Below are positions 7,761 to 16,254 of a DNA stretch of 64,000 bases, piece after piece. The stretch is from positions 1 to 64,000 of the forward strand of contig DXQT01000012.1 in NCBI GenBank assembly GCA_019411365.1. The letters are read 5' to 3'. Origin of the DNA: Roseburia sp. (GTDB taxonomy: Bacteria; Bacillota_A; Clostridia; Lachnospirales; Lachnospiraceae). How positions within the stretch are numbered: the first letter of the stretch is position 1; each line of letters starts with the position of its first letter. The notes beneath the pieces are model-generated. The model did not search any database. It saw only the letters and a program-made list of their open reading frames with translations, and was not told where the DNA came from. The position numbers and the translations under genes are program-made.

Positions 7761-7860
7761 CTAGGGGTGCTGTTTATACCATATGGTATTGACAACGTGC
7801 TGAGAGATGATTTCATCGACCCTTATTACTTGACCCGGATAATACCGGCGTAAGGAAGCG
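7761..7860 (+). ncRNA. TPP (thiamine pyrophosphate) riboswitch
   Basis: The conserved THI-box parts occur in order: GGGGTGC (7764-7770), a small variable stem TACCATATGGTA, GTGCTGAGAGATGA (7797-7810), GACCCTT (7818-7824) and ACCCGGATAATACCGGCGTA (7833-7852), closed by AGGAAGC. This aptamer senses TPP and switches off thiamine genes. The gene it should control, thiT, starts 498 bases downstream because a repeat element lies in between. Confidence 0.93.
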
Positions 7861-7944
7861 TTTTCTTTTACTTTATTCTGGTAAGAAACAATCCCCCGTG
7901 TTTGTAGACAATAAAATGTACGCTCGGCGAACATTCTATTATCA

Positions 7945-8270
7945 TGAATTAGGATTCTGGTGTCAAAAGGTGGCTCACAACTTAGCGATTGTCAAATTGC
8001 ACAAAGTTGGGACTCGTTTTGTGACTTTGGGAGAAAATTAGAAAATCTTAGTATGCCTGTTAATGCATAGTGTTTTGCTGCCATGGATGGCAGCAAAAGT
8101 CTTAACGTCCCATGGACGGGACGTTTAAGACGTACACGTCACTCCTGGAAAATCTAAATCAGGCATACTTAGTTTTTCTTATTTTCGGACAGCGGAACAA
8201 AATAGATCCGACTTTGTGCAACTTGACAGTCAAAAATTGAAAACCACCTTTTGATACCAGAATCAAATCA
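7945..8270. mobile_element. MITE-like palindromic insertion (about 326 bp) in the thiT leader
   Basis: Two arms of about 110-115 bases, 7945-8059 and 8160-8270, are imperfect inverted repeats of each other. Shared blocks include GATTCTGGT(G/A)TCAAAAGGTGG, TTGCACAAAGT and AGTATGCCTG. Between them lie two tight hairpins: 8073-8098 (TTTTGCTGCC/GGCAGCAAAA) and 8105-8124 (ACGTCCC/GGGACGT). There is no transposase or gene inside. A half copy of the left arm lies at 784-855. The combination of a short, non-coding, inverted and dispersed repeat fits a non-autonomous element. I could not make out target-site duplications. The 7861-7944 stretch upstream shows no gene. Confidence 0.75.
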
Positions 8271-8357
8271 GGAAAACAAGAAGGAAAATCCGTGCCCAAT
8301 GTGGGCATTGCTCCTGCAATGGCAGTCGCATTTTCCTTCGGAAAACAAGGAGGATTT

Positions 8358-9041
8358 ATGAATAACTTTTTTGCTACACCGGAAGGAGCCTGGGGAGACG
8401 GCTCCGTACATCTTACAGTCACGGGAATCGTGATCGTCGTCGTTATCATCGCATTACTGCTCATCATCGCAGCGTTTGTGCGTCAGAAGAATGCAAGCCG
8501 CAAGGCAGCACTGACCACCAAACAGCTCGTCTACTCTGCAGTTGCCATCGCACTTGCCGTGGTATGTTCCATGATCAAACTGTTTGAAATGCCAATGGGT
8601 GGCTCCGTCACATTACTTTCCATGCTTTTTATCGTTCTGATCGCATACTGGTATGGCCCTTATGTCGGCATCATGACAGCTGTTGCATATGGTCTGGTTC
8701 AGTTTGTAACAGAACCGATTTTCTACACGATCCCACAGATGCTGCTTGACTATCCGCTCGCATTCGGTGCGCTTGGTCTTGCCGGATTTTTCAATAAGAA
8801 AAAATGGGGACTTCAGATTGGATATGTAGTCGGCGTTTTCGGACGTTTCATCTTTTCCACGATCTCTGGCATTGTATTTTTCGCATCCTATGCACCGGAA
8901 GGCATGAACCCGATCCTTTATTCTTTAGGATATCAGGCCTCCTATCTGGTACCGGAAGCAATCATTACACTGATCATTATCAGCATACCGCCGGTTGCCA
9001 AAGCACTGGCACACGTAAAACAGAATGCAGTAGAAGCATAA
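8358..9041 (+). CDS. thiT: ThiT, thiamine-specific S component of an ECF transporter
   Basis: A 227-residue membrane protein with about six spans and an extra N-terminal span (about residues 18-40). The ThiT family region begins with LTTKQLVYSAVAIALAVVCSMIKL and includes MPMGGSVTLLSMLFIVLIAY, GLVQFVTEP and LLDYPLAFGALGLAGFF, the thiamine-binding segments. ThiT captures thiamine and works with the shared EcfA/EcfA'/EcfT module, not encoded here. The start is ATG 8358 after AAGGAGG; the upstream in-frame ATG at 8292 lies in leader sequence. A TPP riboswitch upstream supports the assignment, although a 326-bp element separates them. Confidence 0.92.
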   Translation: MNNFFATPEGAWGDGSVHLTVTGIVIVVVIIALLLIIAAFVRQKNASRKAALTTKQLVYSAVAIALAVVCSMIKLFEMPMGGSVTLLSMLFIVLIAYWYGPYVGIMTAVAYGLVQFVTEPIFYTIPQMLLDYPLAFGALGLAGFFNKKKWGLQIGYVVGVFGRFIFSTISGIVFFASYAPEGMNPILYSLGYQASYLVPEAIITLIIISIPPVAKALAHVKQNAVEA

Positions 9042-9049
9042 AATCAAAA

Positions 9050-9096
9050 AAACAGCCATACCGTTTTTATTTCAAAGCGGTACGACTGTTTTTTTA
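9050..9096 (+). terminator. Rho-independent terminator after thiT
   Basis: The stem AAACAGcCATACCG / CGGTAcGaCTGTTT (9050-9063 with 9078-9091) is followed by seven T. Two further repeats of AGTTTTTTT follow up to 9115. Confidence 0.85.
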
Positions 9097-9127
9097 GTTT
9101 TTTTAGTTTTTTTAGTTCTTTTATGTA

Positions 9128-10066
9128 TTAATCCAACAGCATCTGCACGCATCCATACATTCCTGCATCATTTCCAAGTCCTGCAGGCACAAACTTTGTG
9201 TTGCGGCAGGCATGGAAGGATGTCTCCACAAAATGCTTCTGGATGCTCTCGATCAGGATACTTCCTGCTTTGGAAACGCCGCCACCGATGACAACAACTT
9301 CCGGGTCAACCACACATGCAATATTAGATAAGGTAGCTCCTAAGATTCCGCAGACTTCATCCACTAAACCAAGTGCCACTGCATCTCCGCTCTTTGCCTC
9401 ATCAAACACATCTTTTGCAGTCAGTTCCGGGAAGTTTCTAAGACTTGTCTCATCGTTGGTCTTAGCAAGTTTTCTCTTTGCCACACGAACGATACCGGTT
9501 GCGGAAGTGTACTGCTCTAAGCATCCGTACTGTCCACAGTTACATGCCTCGATCTCATCATGATTTACGGTAATATGTCCGATCTCACCGCCTGCTCCGT
9601 TAAATCCTGCAACGACCTTTCCATCTACGATGATACCGCCGCCGACACCGGTTCCAAGTGTTACCATGATAACGTCTTTACAGCCTTTTGCTGCACCCTG
9701 CCACATCTCTCCGAGAGCTGCAACGTTGGCATCATTTCCTGCTTTGACCTTAAGACCTGTCAGATTTCCGAGTTCTTCCTCTACATTCACGATTCCCCAG
9801 CCTAAGTTTACACAGCGGTTTACAACACCGTTGCTCTTAACCGGACCTGGAACACCGATTCCAACACCCTGTACATCATCTTTGCTGATGCCTTCCTGTG
9901 CCAGTTTATTATCAACTGCCTGTGCGATATCAGACAGGATTGCTGCTCCGTTATTTTCCGTGTTGGTCTTGATCTCCCATTTATCGATCAACTTGCCGTT
10001 TGTTTCAAAAAAACCGATCTTACAGGTAGTTCCCCCGACATCAATTCCAAATGCATACTTTTTCAT
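9128..10066 (-). CDS. ROK-family glucokinase
   Basis: A 312-residue sugar kinase. The phosphate loop is FGIDVGGTTCKIGFF; the catalytic Asp is in AGNDANVAALGE (about residue 105); the ATP-binding block is VTLGTGVGGGIIVDGK; the ROK zinc motif is CNCGQYGCLEQY (about 170-181), followed by the adenosine loop VVVIGGGVSKAG. It phosphorylates glucose, or closely related hexoses, with ATP in the cytoplasm. The ATG at 10066 has GGAGG eight bases upstream; a further upstream in-frame ATG lacks support. It is a separate gene from the second ROK kinase at 45020-45964. About 195 bases to the left of the PBP gene end hold only the leftover repeat tail. Confidence 0.9.
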   Translation of the reverse strand: MKKYAFGIDVGGTTCKIGFFETNGKLIDKWEIKTNTENNGAAILSDIAQAVDNKLAQEGISKDDVQGVGIGVPGPVKSNGVVNRCVNLGWGIVNVEEELGNLTGLKVKAGNDANVAALGEMWQGAAKGCKDVIMVTLGTGVGGGIIVDGKVVAGFNGAGGEIGHITVNHDEIEACNCGQYGCLEQYTSATGIVRVAKRKLAKTNDETSLRNFPELTAKDVFDEAKSGDAVALGLVDEVCGILGATLSNIACVVDPEVVVIGGGVSKAGSILIESIQKHFVETSFHACRNTKFVPAGLGNDAGMYGCVQMLLD

Positions 10067-10261
10067 TTTCGATCCTCCAGTATTCTTCGCAGCAACATAC
10101 CTGCCACGCGTTTTTTTGCTCATATTAAGGTAATGATAACGTTTCCAAATTTGTATGTCAAGCCTTCATCAGTGCTTTCTGCATTCCAAATCTGCTCTGT
10201 TGTTTCTGTGTTCTGCTGCTCACTGCTGTCGTTCGCCTTGTTGTTATTGCTGCGGTTAGTC

Positions 10262-12616
10262 CTACTGCTGTTGGTCTTGTTGCTGTTGGTCCTGCTGCTG
10301 ATCTTGTTGCTGTTGTTGTTCCTGCTGTTGTTGCTGTTGCTGCTCCTGCTGCTGATCTTGTTGCTGTTGGTCCTGCTGCTGATCTTGTTGCTGTTGTTGT
10401 TCCTGCTGTTGTTGCTGTTGCTGCTCCTGCTGCTGTTGCTGCTGTTCCTGCGGTTGCTGCTGATCCTGTTGCTGCTGGTTCTGTGGTTGCTGCTGATCCT
10501 GTTGCTGCTGGTTCTGTGGTTGCTGCTGATCCTGTTGCTGCTGATTCTGATCCTGCTGCCCGGCATTTTCATCCGCATTCTGATCCGGATTCTCCTCCGT
10601 ATCTTCCGGATGGAATGTATGAACCTCATCCGATACCTGCGCATACGGTAAAAATTCCATCGGAGAACGTCCTTCATGTGCCTTTAACATAAACTTCTGC
10701 CAGATCGTGCCCGGATAGGTAGATCCCATCAGTTTATCCATTTTTTTCGGCATATCATAACCAACCCAGACACTCGTCGTGTAATATCTCGTATATCCCA
10801 CAAACCATCCGTCCTTCTGGTCGTTGGATGTACCTGTCTTTCCGGCTGCAGGCATACTGCCAAGACCAAGTCCGTGTGCTGTTCCGCTCGTGATAACACC
10901 TTTTAAAACATCTGTCATCATACGCGCCGCATTCTGCTTATACACAGCCTCTTCCGTCTGTGCAGATGCATAGATTTCATTGCCATCCGCATCTAATATC
11001 TTAACAATACAGGTCGGTGCCCGGTAATTTCCATCGTTTTCGATCGCTGCATACCCGGACGCCATCTCAAGCGCAGACACACCGTTTGTAAAACCTCCAA
11101 GTGCCGTTGCCGGTCTGTAGTCATTGGCATCCAGTTTTGCAAAATTCATTTTTTCAAGATAAGAAAGACCTACTTCCGGAGTCAGCTCCTCATATAATTT
11201 CCATGCGATCGTATTGACAGACTTCTCCACAGCCGTCCGGACTGTGATCTGACCGGAATAGGAACCATTTGCATTCCTTGGTCCATCCTCGATCGGCTCG
11301 TCTGTCACCACAGAGTCCGGCGTATAATTGCGCTCAAAAGACGGTGTATATACGATCAGCGGCTTAATGGCACTGCCCGGCTGACGGTAACTCTGAAATG
11401 CACGGTTTAACGTATAACCGGAGAAATCCTGGCTTCTTCCACCCACGATCGCCCTGACATAGCCATTGTCATTGTCAATACAGACTGCTGCCGACTGCAG
11501 GGCATACACGCCCTCATCATTGACCTCCGTGTAACCGGCGAGTGCCTCGTTTACCGTATCCTGCAGTTCCTGCTGTAAGTTCAGGTCAAATGACGTATAG
11601 ATCCGGTAACCCGCAGTATACAGCTTTTTCTGACACTCACTGTACAGCGTCTCATAAGCTTCGTCATATTTGTTTTTTTCATCTTCCGAGGAAAACTGAT
11701 ATTTAAACTGGAAATCCTCCGTTTCCATCAATGCCCTGGCTGCACAATAATAGGTATAGGTCTCCACATAATCATTTTTTGCCAGTGCTTCCGGCCGGTC
11801 TAACGCCATCACCTCACCCAGTGCATTTTCGTATGCTGTTTTGGAAATTTTCCCATCATCGAGCATATTTTTCAAAATACGGTTTCTTCTCTTGTATGTG
11901 TTCGTGATATTCGTAAGTGGATCATAGAGTGTCGGATTATTTGGTATCGCACACAAAAATGCCTGCTCCGACAGATCAAGATCCTGCACATCCCGGTTAA
12001 AATACCCACGGCTTGCCGACTGGATCCCATAGTATCCGTTTCCAAAATAAATATTATTAAGATAGAATTCAAGAATCTCATCTTTGGTGTACTTCTTTTC
12101 GAGTTCCCGCGCGATATACATTTCCTCAACCTTTCTCTGCCATGTCTTTTCCTGGCTCAAAAAAATATTTCGCGCAAGCTGCATTGTGATCGTACTGCCG
12201 CCCTGTGTTGCCTCTCCATTTTCAATCATTGCCTTTACCGCACGCAAAAGCGCCCGGTAGTCAATTCCGTTATGCCGGAAAAACTTTTTATCCTCTATAC
12301 TGACGATAGCACACTCTACATTACTCGGCATATCTGTAATCGAAAGATAATAAGAATCTTTTCCGCCTTTTAATGTGGAGATTACACTTTCATCCGAAGC
12401 ATAGACGATACTGGTCTGATTTGCCTTAAATGTTTCCTTGCTGGAATGGCGCACCAGCTCTATTGCCTGCGTCTTTAAGTCTTTTACTTCTTCCGCGTAA
12501 CCGCCAAAATAATACCAGCATGCCCCTGCAATGACTGCAAGCAGCAGCACCAGCTGCATCTTTGCGAAAAACCAGAACATACGGTATTTCTTTTTTTTCT
12601 TTTTTCTTGCTGCCAT
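10262..12616 (-). CDS. Class A penicillin-binding protein (PBP1A-like) with long Gln-rich tail
   Basis: A 784-residue bifunctional peptidoglycan synthase. A Lys-rich cytoplasmic start (MAARKKKKKK) leads to one membrane anchor (about 15-37). The GT51 glycosyltransferase domain (about 80-260) shows IEDKKFFRHNGIDYRALLRA and GGSTITMQLARNIF. The transpeptidase domain (about 370-650) has the nucleophile motif SAIK, an SVN motif and KTGTS. The last 105-110 residues are almost only Q with regular D, E, N and P, encoded by an unstable repeat; this is much longer than in typical PBP1A tails. The start is ATG 12616 after GAGGAG. It lies 13 bases after the YhaN-like ATPase gene and is probably in its operon. 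Confidence 0.92.
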   Translation of the reverse strand: MAARKKKKKKYRMFWFFAKMQLVLLLAVIAGACWYYFGGYAEEVKDLKTQAIELVRHSSKETFKANQTSIVYASDESVISTLKGGKDSYYLSITDMPSNVECAIVSIEDKKFFRHNGIDYRALLRAVKAMIENGEATQGGSTITMQLARNIFLSQEKTWQRKVEEMYIARELEKKYTKDEILEFYLNNIYFGNGYYGIQSASRGYFNRDVQDLDLSEQAFLCAIPNNPTLYDPLTNITNTYKRRNRILKNMLDDGKISKTAYENALGEVMALDRPEALAKNDYVETYTYYCAARALMETEDFQFKYQFSSEDEKNKYDEAYETLYSECQKKLYTAGYRIYTSFDLNLQQELQDTVNEALAGYTEVNDEGVYALQSAAVCIDNDNGYVRAIVGGRSQDFSGYTLNRAFQSYRQPGSAIKPLIVYTPSFERNYTPDSVVTDEPIEDGPRNANGSYSGQITVRTAVEKSVNTIAWKLYEELTPEVGLSYLEKMNFAKLDANDYRPATALGGFTNGVSALEMASGYAAIENDGNYRAPTCIVKILDADGNEIYASAQTEEAVYKQNAARMMTDVLKGVITSGTAHGLGLGSMPAAGKTGTSNDQKDGWFVGYTRYYTTSVWVGYDMPKKMDKLMGSTYPGTIWQKFMLKAHEGRSPMEFLPYAQVSDEVHTFHPEDTEENPDQNADENAGQQDQNQQQQDQQQPQNQQQQDQQQPQNQQQQDQQQPQEQQQQQQEQQQQQQQEQQQQQDQQQDQQQQDQQQEQQQQQQQEQQQQQDQQQDQQQQDQQQ
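10265..10560. repeat. Imperfect CAG/CAA-rich tandem repeat coding for the PBP tail
   Basis: About 300 bases of nearly continuous Gln codons with periodic GAC/GAT, GAA/GAG and AAC codons. Larger units recur: a 30-base unit for Q(3-4)DQQQPQ(N/E) three times, and a longer block with QEQQQQQDQQQDQQQQDQQQ appearing twice. Two of the three minus-strand frames stay open through the array. Confidence 0.9.
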
Positions 12617-12629
12617 GATTGCATCTCCT

Positions 12630-14315
12630 CTATTCCAAAACAATTTTATGATATGTAATCCCTGACTGTTCAAGTAATTCCATCTCACGCTTCTGGCAGG
12701 TAAAGATCAGTATCTGTCTTCCCTGCTCTTTTCTGATCTGACAATCAAGTGCACGAAGTGTCTGCATCAGACGTTTTTCATCATACATACCGAATGCCTC
12801 ATCAAAAATAACCGGCATGGGTTCTTCTTTTGTCACAATCTCTCCGACCGCAAGACGGAATGCCAGATAGATCTGTTCTAACGTTCCATGACTCAGTGCC
12901 TCCGGAAGAATCTCTTTTCCATCTGCCAAAATCAAAAGCTTTCCGTCTTCCTTTACAATCGCATGATCATATTTCCCTGCAGTAAGCTGTGACATCCACT
13001 TTGAAACGGCACTCCCAAGTCCATCTAAACTGTCCTCATAATACTCTTTTGCAAGACGGTCGATCTCTGCCGCTGCAAGTTCTAATGCACGGATATCTTC
13101 TAACAGTTCTTTTTCCTGTCCTCCCGGCTGTTTTGCAGCCTCAAGATCCTGCATGATATTGTAACGTCTGGTCTCTTTTTCAGACAGCGACTCTTTTAAA
13201 CTGAGAAGCATCCGTTCCGCCTGCCGCAGTCCTGCATCCGCATAAGTTTCCTGTGTCACTGCCTTCATCTCATTCTTTTGTGCTGATAAATAAGCTTCCT
13301 TTTTTGCCTTCTCTATCACATGGCTGATCCCCACATAAAGTCCGCATAGAATCATCCCTGCAAAAAAGACTGCCTGCAAAATAAAAAACAGGCGTGACGG
13401 ATACGAAGTGACGTGGTGTACCGCTGTATTGACAAGCAGCGCAGAAGCACAAAGTCCGATCCCCGCCATGCGGTCAGGCTGTTCTTTTTCCCATTCTGAT
13501 TTTCCGGCTTTCTCTACCCCTGTTCTCTCCGGCGCAGCATCCTGCCTCTCCATACGGACTGTCTGATGTCTTTCCTGTTCGGATAATCTCTTTCGTTTTT
13601 CACCGATCTCTTCCACACGCACACGCTTTAACTGGTCGATCTCTCTCTCGGCATCCGCAATATTGGCATGTAATCCACGACTGTCACGTTCTAAGAGATC
13701 CTTTTCCACAATCAGCTGGCTAATATCCTCATTTTTCCGTTCATGAATCGTCTTTACTTCCTGCGTCAGTTCCCGCTTTCTTGCTGCGAGTGCTGCTTTT
13801 GCCCTCTGAACCTGGATATTTGCGCCACCGCCCTCCGCAGCATTTGAGAGATATTCAGCCAGGATATCTGCAAGCTCTTTTCCTGTCACTGCCCCGGTCT
13901 GCGGTATATCATAAGTGTTTCCAAACGTTTCTTTATCTATTCCACCGAGCAGCATGGCCAGATCGCCGTAAGCAACCGACAGTTCTTCCCCGTCCGCCTC
14001 GTTCTTTAAAATATCTTTTTTGTCTTTATAGTAAAAATTACGCTCTAAATAAAATGGTTTTCCATCCACCAAAAATCGCAGGGCACCACTGTAATAGGAA
14101 GGTGCATGCCAAGGCTCATGCTTTTGGTACATGCTGTTTAGCGTGCCTCTTCCACGCCCCTTTTCCATTCCGAAAAACATTCCCAGCAAAAAGTCATGCA
14201 GCGTTGTTTTTCCCGCCTCATTCTCCCCATAAATCACGTTGATCCCCGGTTCAAATGAGATGTTCCTGTTCTGCAATTTTCCAAACTGACCAATGATTGC
14301 TTCTTTTATCTGCAT
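12630..14315 (-). CDS. YhaN/SbcC-like AAA ATPase with internal membrane hairpin
   Basis: A 561-residue ATPase. Walker A is GENEAGKTT (about 31-39). Coiled-coil stretches rich in Glu, Lys and Arg flank two hydrophobic spans (about 285-335). The ABC-type signature is LSHGTLEQIYLAFRLAVGE and Walker B is PVIFDEAFGMYD. This order matches the Rad50/SbcC class, specifically the membrane-touching YhaN group, but it is much shorter than SbcC or B. subtilis YhaN (over 900 residues), so the coiled-coil arms are short. It overlaps the nuclease gene upstream by 10 bases, the usual YhaO-YhaN pairing. A DNA-end processing or repair role is inferred from the pair. Confidence 0.85.
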   Translation of the reverse strand: MQIKEAIIGQFGKLQNRNISFEPGINVIYGENEAGKTTLHDFLLGMFFGMEKGRGRGTLNSMYQKHEPWHAPSYYSGALRFLVDGKPFYLERNFYYKDKKDILKNEADGEELSVAYGDLAMLLGGIDKETFGNTYDIPQTGAVTGKELADILAEYLSNAAEGGGANIQVQRAKAALAARKRELTQEVKTIHERKNEDISQLIVEKDLLERDSRGLHANIADAEREIDQLKRVRVEEIGEKRKRLSEQERHQTVRMERQDAAPERTGVEKAGKSEWEKEQPDRMAGIGLCASALLVNTAVHHVTSYPSRLFFILQAVFFAGMILCGLYVGISHVIEKAKKEAYLSAQKNEMKAVTQETYADAGLRQAERMLLSLKESLSEKETRRYNIMQDLEAAKQPGGQEKELLEDIRALELAAAEIDRLAKEYYEDSLDGLGSAVSKWMSQLTAGKYDHAIVKEDGKLLILADGKEILPEALSHGTLEQIYLAFRLAVGEIVTKEEPMPVIFDEAFGMYDEKRLMQTLRALDCQIRKEQGRQILIFTCQKREMELLEQSGITYHKIVLE

Positions 14316-15364
14316 ATTTTATATCCTAATAACGCATTGACTCCATATTCCAATGCCTTTTTTGTGACCACATCCTGCGGCCGCCTTTCCATTTCCTCTA
14401 TGTAATTCCCAAGAAGGGTATCTTTATAGTTTTCTTTTAATTTTTCGTAGTCATAATCCGGCGAAAGCTGTTCTGTCACATCGACAACCCTGTCAAATTC
14501 CTCTAACTTTGCCGTATCAAATCCGGTATCCGGCGAAACTTTCCCCCGCAGAAACAGACGGAAATACTGATACCCCGGTCTTTCTGCCAGCAGTGTTTTT
14601 GCCCACTCACATAGTTCGAAATTTGTCGTTTTCCCTGTAACCGGATAAACTTCATGACAGTATTCGCATTTTTTGACCGGATGAAAATGAATATCGGTAT
14701 GCTCTTTATCGATCGTTCCCAGCCAGTATCCATGTGATCCGACATCATTTTTATCCGTCGGCTCTAAACTTCCCGCCATCACTGCACGCCCCGGTATCTG
14801 CTGTCCGCCTTTGTGAATATGTCCGGCAGCAATATAATCAAACCCATTTTCCAGAATATGCTTCGGATGGTATGGAATATGCTGCGGATCTCCGCCATGT
14901 ACCAAAAGAATGTTGATCTTCGACAAATCCTCCGGAATGATTGAATCGTAAACCGGTTCTCCAATCTCCCTGTGCCAGTAACTTAACCCGTAAATACTGA
15001 CATTTTCCTCCTCAAAATCAAAATGTCCCGGCTCCTCCTGACGGAAAAAATAAACATTCTCCTCCCACTCCATCGTCAGATAATACGATTTTGTACGAAG
15101 ATAATCGTGATTGCCCGCCATCAGGATAATTTTCGTCTGGGGTATTCTGCTGAAAAGATAATTGACTTCCCGAAGTTCTTTTTTTAACGGCTGCGCATGA
15201 AACAAATCCCCCGATATCAGCAAAAAATCCGGTTTTAACTCCACTGCCGCCCCGATCACTTCTGCAAAAGAATCCCAGATATCCTGCGCTCTTTTTTCAC
15301 TCCAGGGTTTTCCCTCATCCGGTTTTATTCCAAGATGTACATCCGAAACATGTATGAATTTCAT
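14306..15364 (-). CDS. Metallophosphoesterase, SbcD/YhaO-like DNA nuclease subunit
   Basis: A 352-residue calcineurin-fold nuclease. Metal-binding motifs appear in order: DVHLG (about residue 9), GDLFH, GNHDY, LVHGGD and GHIHKGG. These match the Mre11/SbcD type, which cuts DNA ends with help from an SbcC/Rad50 ATPase; that partner is encoded directly downstream with a 10-base overlap. I start at ATG 15364 (MKFIHVSDVHLG, GGAG six bases upstream), because the 21-residue extension from 15427 does not belong to the fold. A terminator separates it from spoVT, so it begins its own operon (nuclease, ATPase, PBP). Confidence 0.88.
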   Translation of the reverse strand: MKFIHVSDVHLGIKPDEGKPWSEKRAQDIWDSFAEVIGAAVELKPDFLLISGDLFHAQPLKKELREVNYLFSRIPQTKIILMAGNHDYLRTKSYYLTMEWEENVYFFRQEEPGHFDFEEENVSIYGLSYWHREIGEPVYDSIIPEDLSKINILLVHGGDPQHIPYHPKHILENGFDYIAAGHIHKGGQQIPGRAVMAGSLEPTDKNDVGSHGYWLGTIDKEHTDIHFHPVKKCEYCHEVYPVTGKTTNFELCEWAKTLLAERPGYQYFRLFLRGKVSPDTGFDTAKLEEFDRVVDVTEQLSPDYDYEKLKENYKDTLLGNYIEEMERRPQDVVTKKALEYGVNALLGYKICR

Positions 15365-15440
15365 AAGCTGCTCCATTTCTGTCTCATTTACAGTGTCTAT
15401 TGTATATGATTTTTTTTGTTTTTCCAATAGTATATTAAAA

Positions 15441-15473
15441 GCGGGAAAATCTTTGCTTTTTTGATTTTCCCGC
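15441..15473 (-). terminator. Rho-independent terminator of spoVT
   Basis: Perfect 11-bp stem GCGGGAAAATC/GATTTTCCCGC with an 11-base A-rich loop, followed on the minus strand by TTTTAAT. Confidence 0.85.
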
Positions 15474-15496
15474 CTCTTCTCATCTCTGAGTTTATT

Positions 15497-16045
15497 TTAC
15501 TGTTCCATCTGCCGTCCCAAAAATGATGCTGCCGCCGCAGCAAGTTTTCCTTCGGTATCATTCATTTTCTTTTTCTCATCCTTATTGCAGATGATCACTG
15601 CACCGATCGCATCTCCCTCACAGATGATCGTGCTGAATGCCTGTTCTGTATATTCCCCGGCATCATCTAACGTCACTTTCATAAATTCCGCATCTCCCGC
15701 GGATGCCTGATAGTTCTTTCTTTCACTGATTGCTTCCTCTAACTGTCTGCTGACCGGTTTTTCCTCAAATTCTTTTTTCCCGCTTCCGGATGCTGCGATC
15801 ACATGGTCACAGTCTGTCACAAGAACAAGATATCCCGTAGTTTGTGCCAGGCTTTCCGCATACTCCCCCGCAAACTGTCCGAGTTCACCGATCGGTGAAT
15901 ATTTTTTCAGGATGATCTCCCCCTCGCGGTCTGTAAATATCTCAAGCGGGTCACCCTCGCGGATCCTTAAAGTTCTTCTGATCTCTTTTGGTACCACGAT
16001 GCGTCCTAAGTCATCTATCCGGCGAACAATTCCTGTTGCTTTCAC
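15497..16045 (-). CDS. spoVT: Stage V sporulation protein T (AbrB-type regulator)
   Basis: A 182-residue regulator, close to the usual 178. Residues 1-50 are the AbrB swapped-hairpin DNA-binding domain (MKATGIVRRIDDLGRIVVPK, then IRRTLRIREGDPLEIF); the rest is the GAF-like domain. SpoVT tunes late forespore gene expression. I start at GTG 16045, because GGAGG lies eight bases upstream and the family starts at this M-KATGIVRRIDDLGRI; the TTG at 16060 would put the ribosome site inside the gene. The promoter upstream looks sigma-G dependent. The gene argues that the host belongs to a spore-forming lineage. Confidence 0.93.
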   Translation of the reverse strand: MKATGIVRRIDDLGRIVVPKEIRRTLRIREGDPLEIFTDREGEIILKKYSPIGELGQFAGEYAESLAQTTGYLVLVTDCDHVIAASGSGKKEFEEKPVSRQLEEAISERKNYQASAGDAEFMKVTLDDAGEYTEQAFSTIICEGDAIGAVIICNKDEKKKMNDTEGKLAAAAASFLGRQMEQ

Positions 16046-16108
16046 GTTGTTATCCTCCAATGCTATATTTTGATAAAGCAGCTCTTTCTTATATATCAGC
16101 TTTGGAGT

Positions 16109-16137
16109 TAGTATGTGGAAAATATTGAGATTTATTC
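16109..16137 (-). promoter_or_regulatory. Probable sigma-G (forespore) promoter of spoVT
   Basis: On the minus strand GAATA (16137-16133) and CATACTA (16115-16109) are separated by 17 bases, close to the known sigma-G consensus (GMATR-17/18-CATNNTA). It lies about 65 bases before the start codon; spoVT is sigma-G dependent in Bacillus. The rest of 16138-16254 shows no gene. Confidence 0.55.
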
Positions 16138-16254
16138 TTGTATCCTCTCATTTGCTTATGATTCCGGCAGCAGACAATATGCTATATCATAAATTTCCCG
16201 TGAAAAGTCCTGATGATTAATCAGTTATCACCTGATAGAATTTATACTTTTTTA

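Noticed and set aside
10133..10651. A Leu-rich plus-strand frame that looks like a membrane protein
   Set aside because: It is the antisense of CAG/CAA repeats, which always yields poly-Leu; it has no separate support.
10120..10677. A 185-residue Asn/Ser/Arg-rich open frame on the minus strand
   Set aside because: It is the shifted frame of the Gln-codon repeat in the PBP gene. Only its final part looks natural, and that is reported as an alternative tail, not as a gene.
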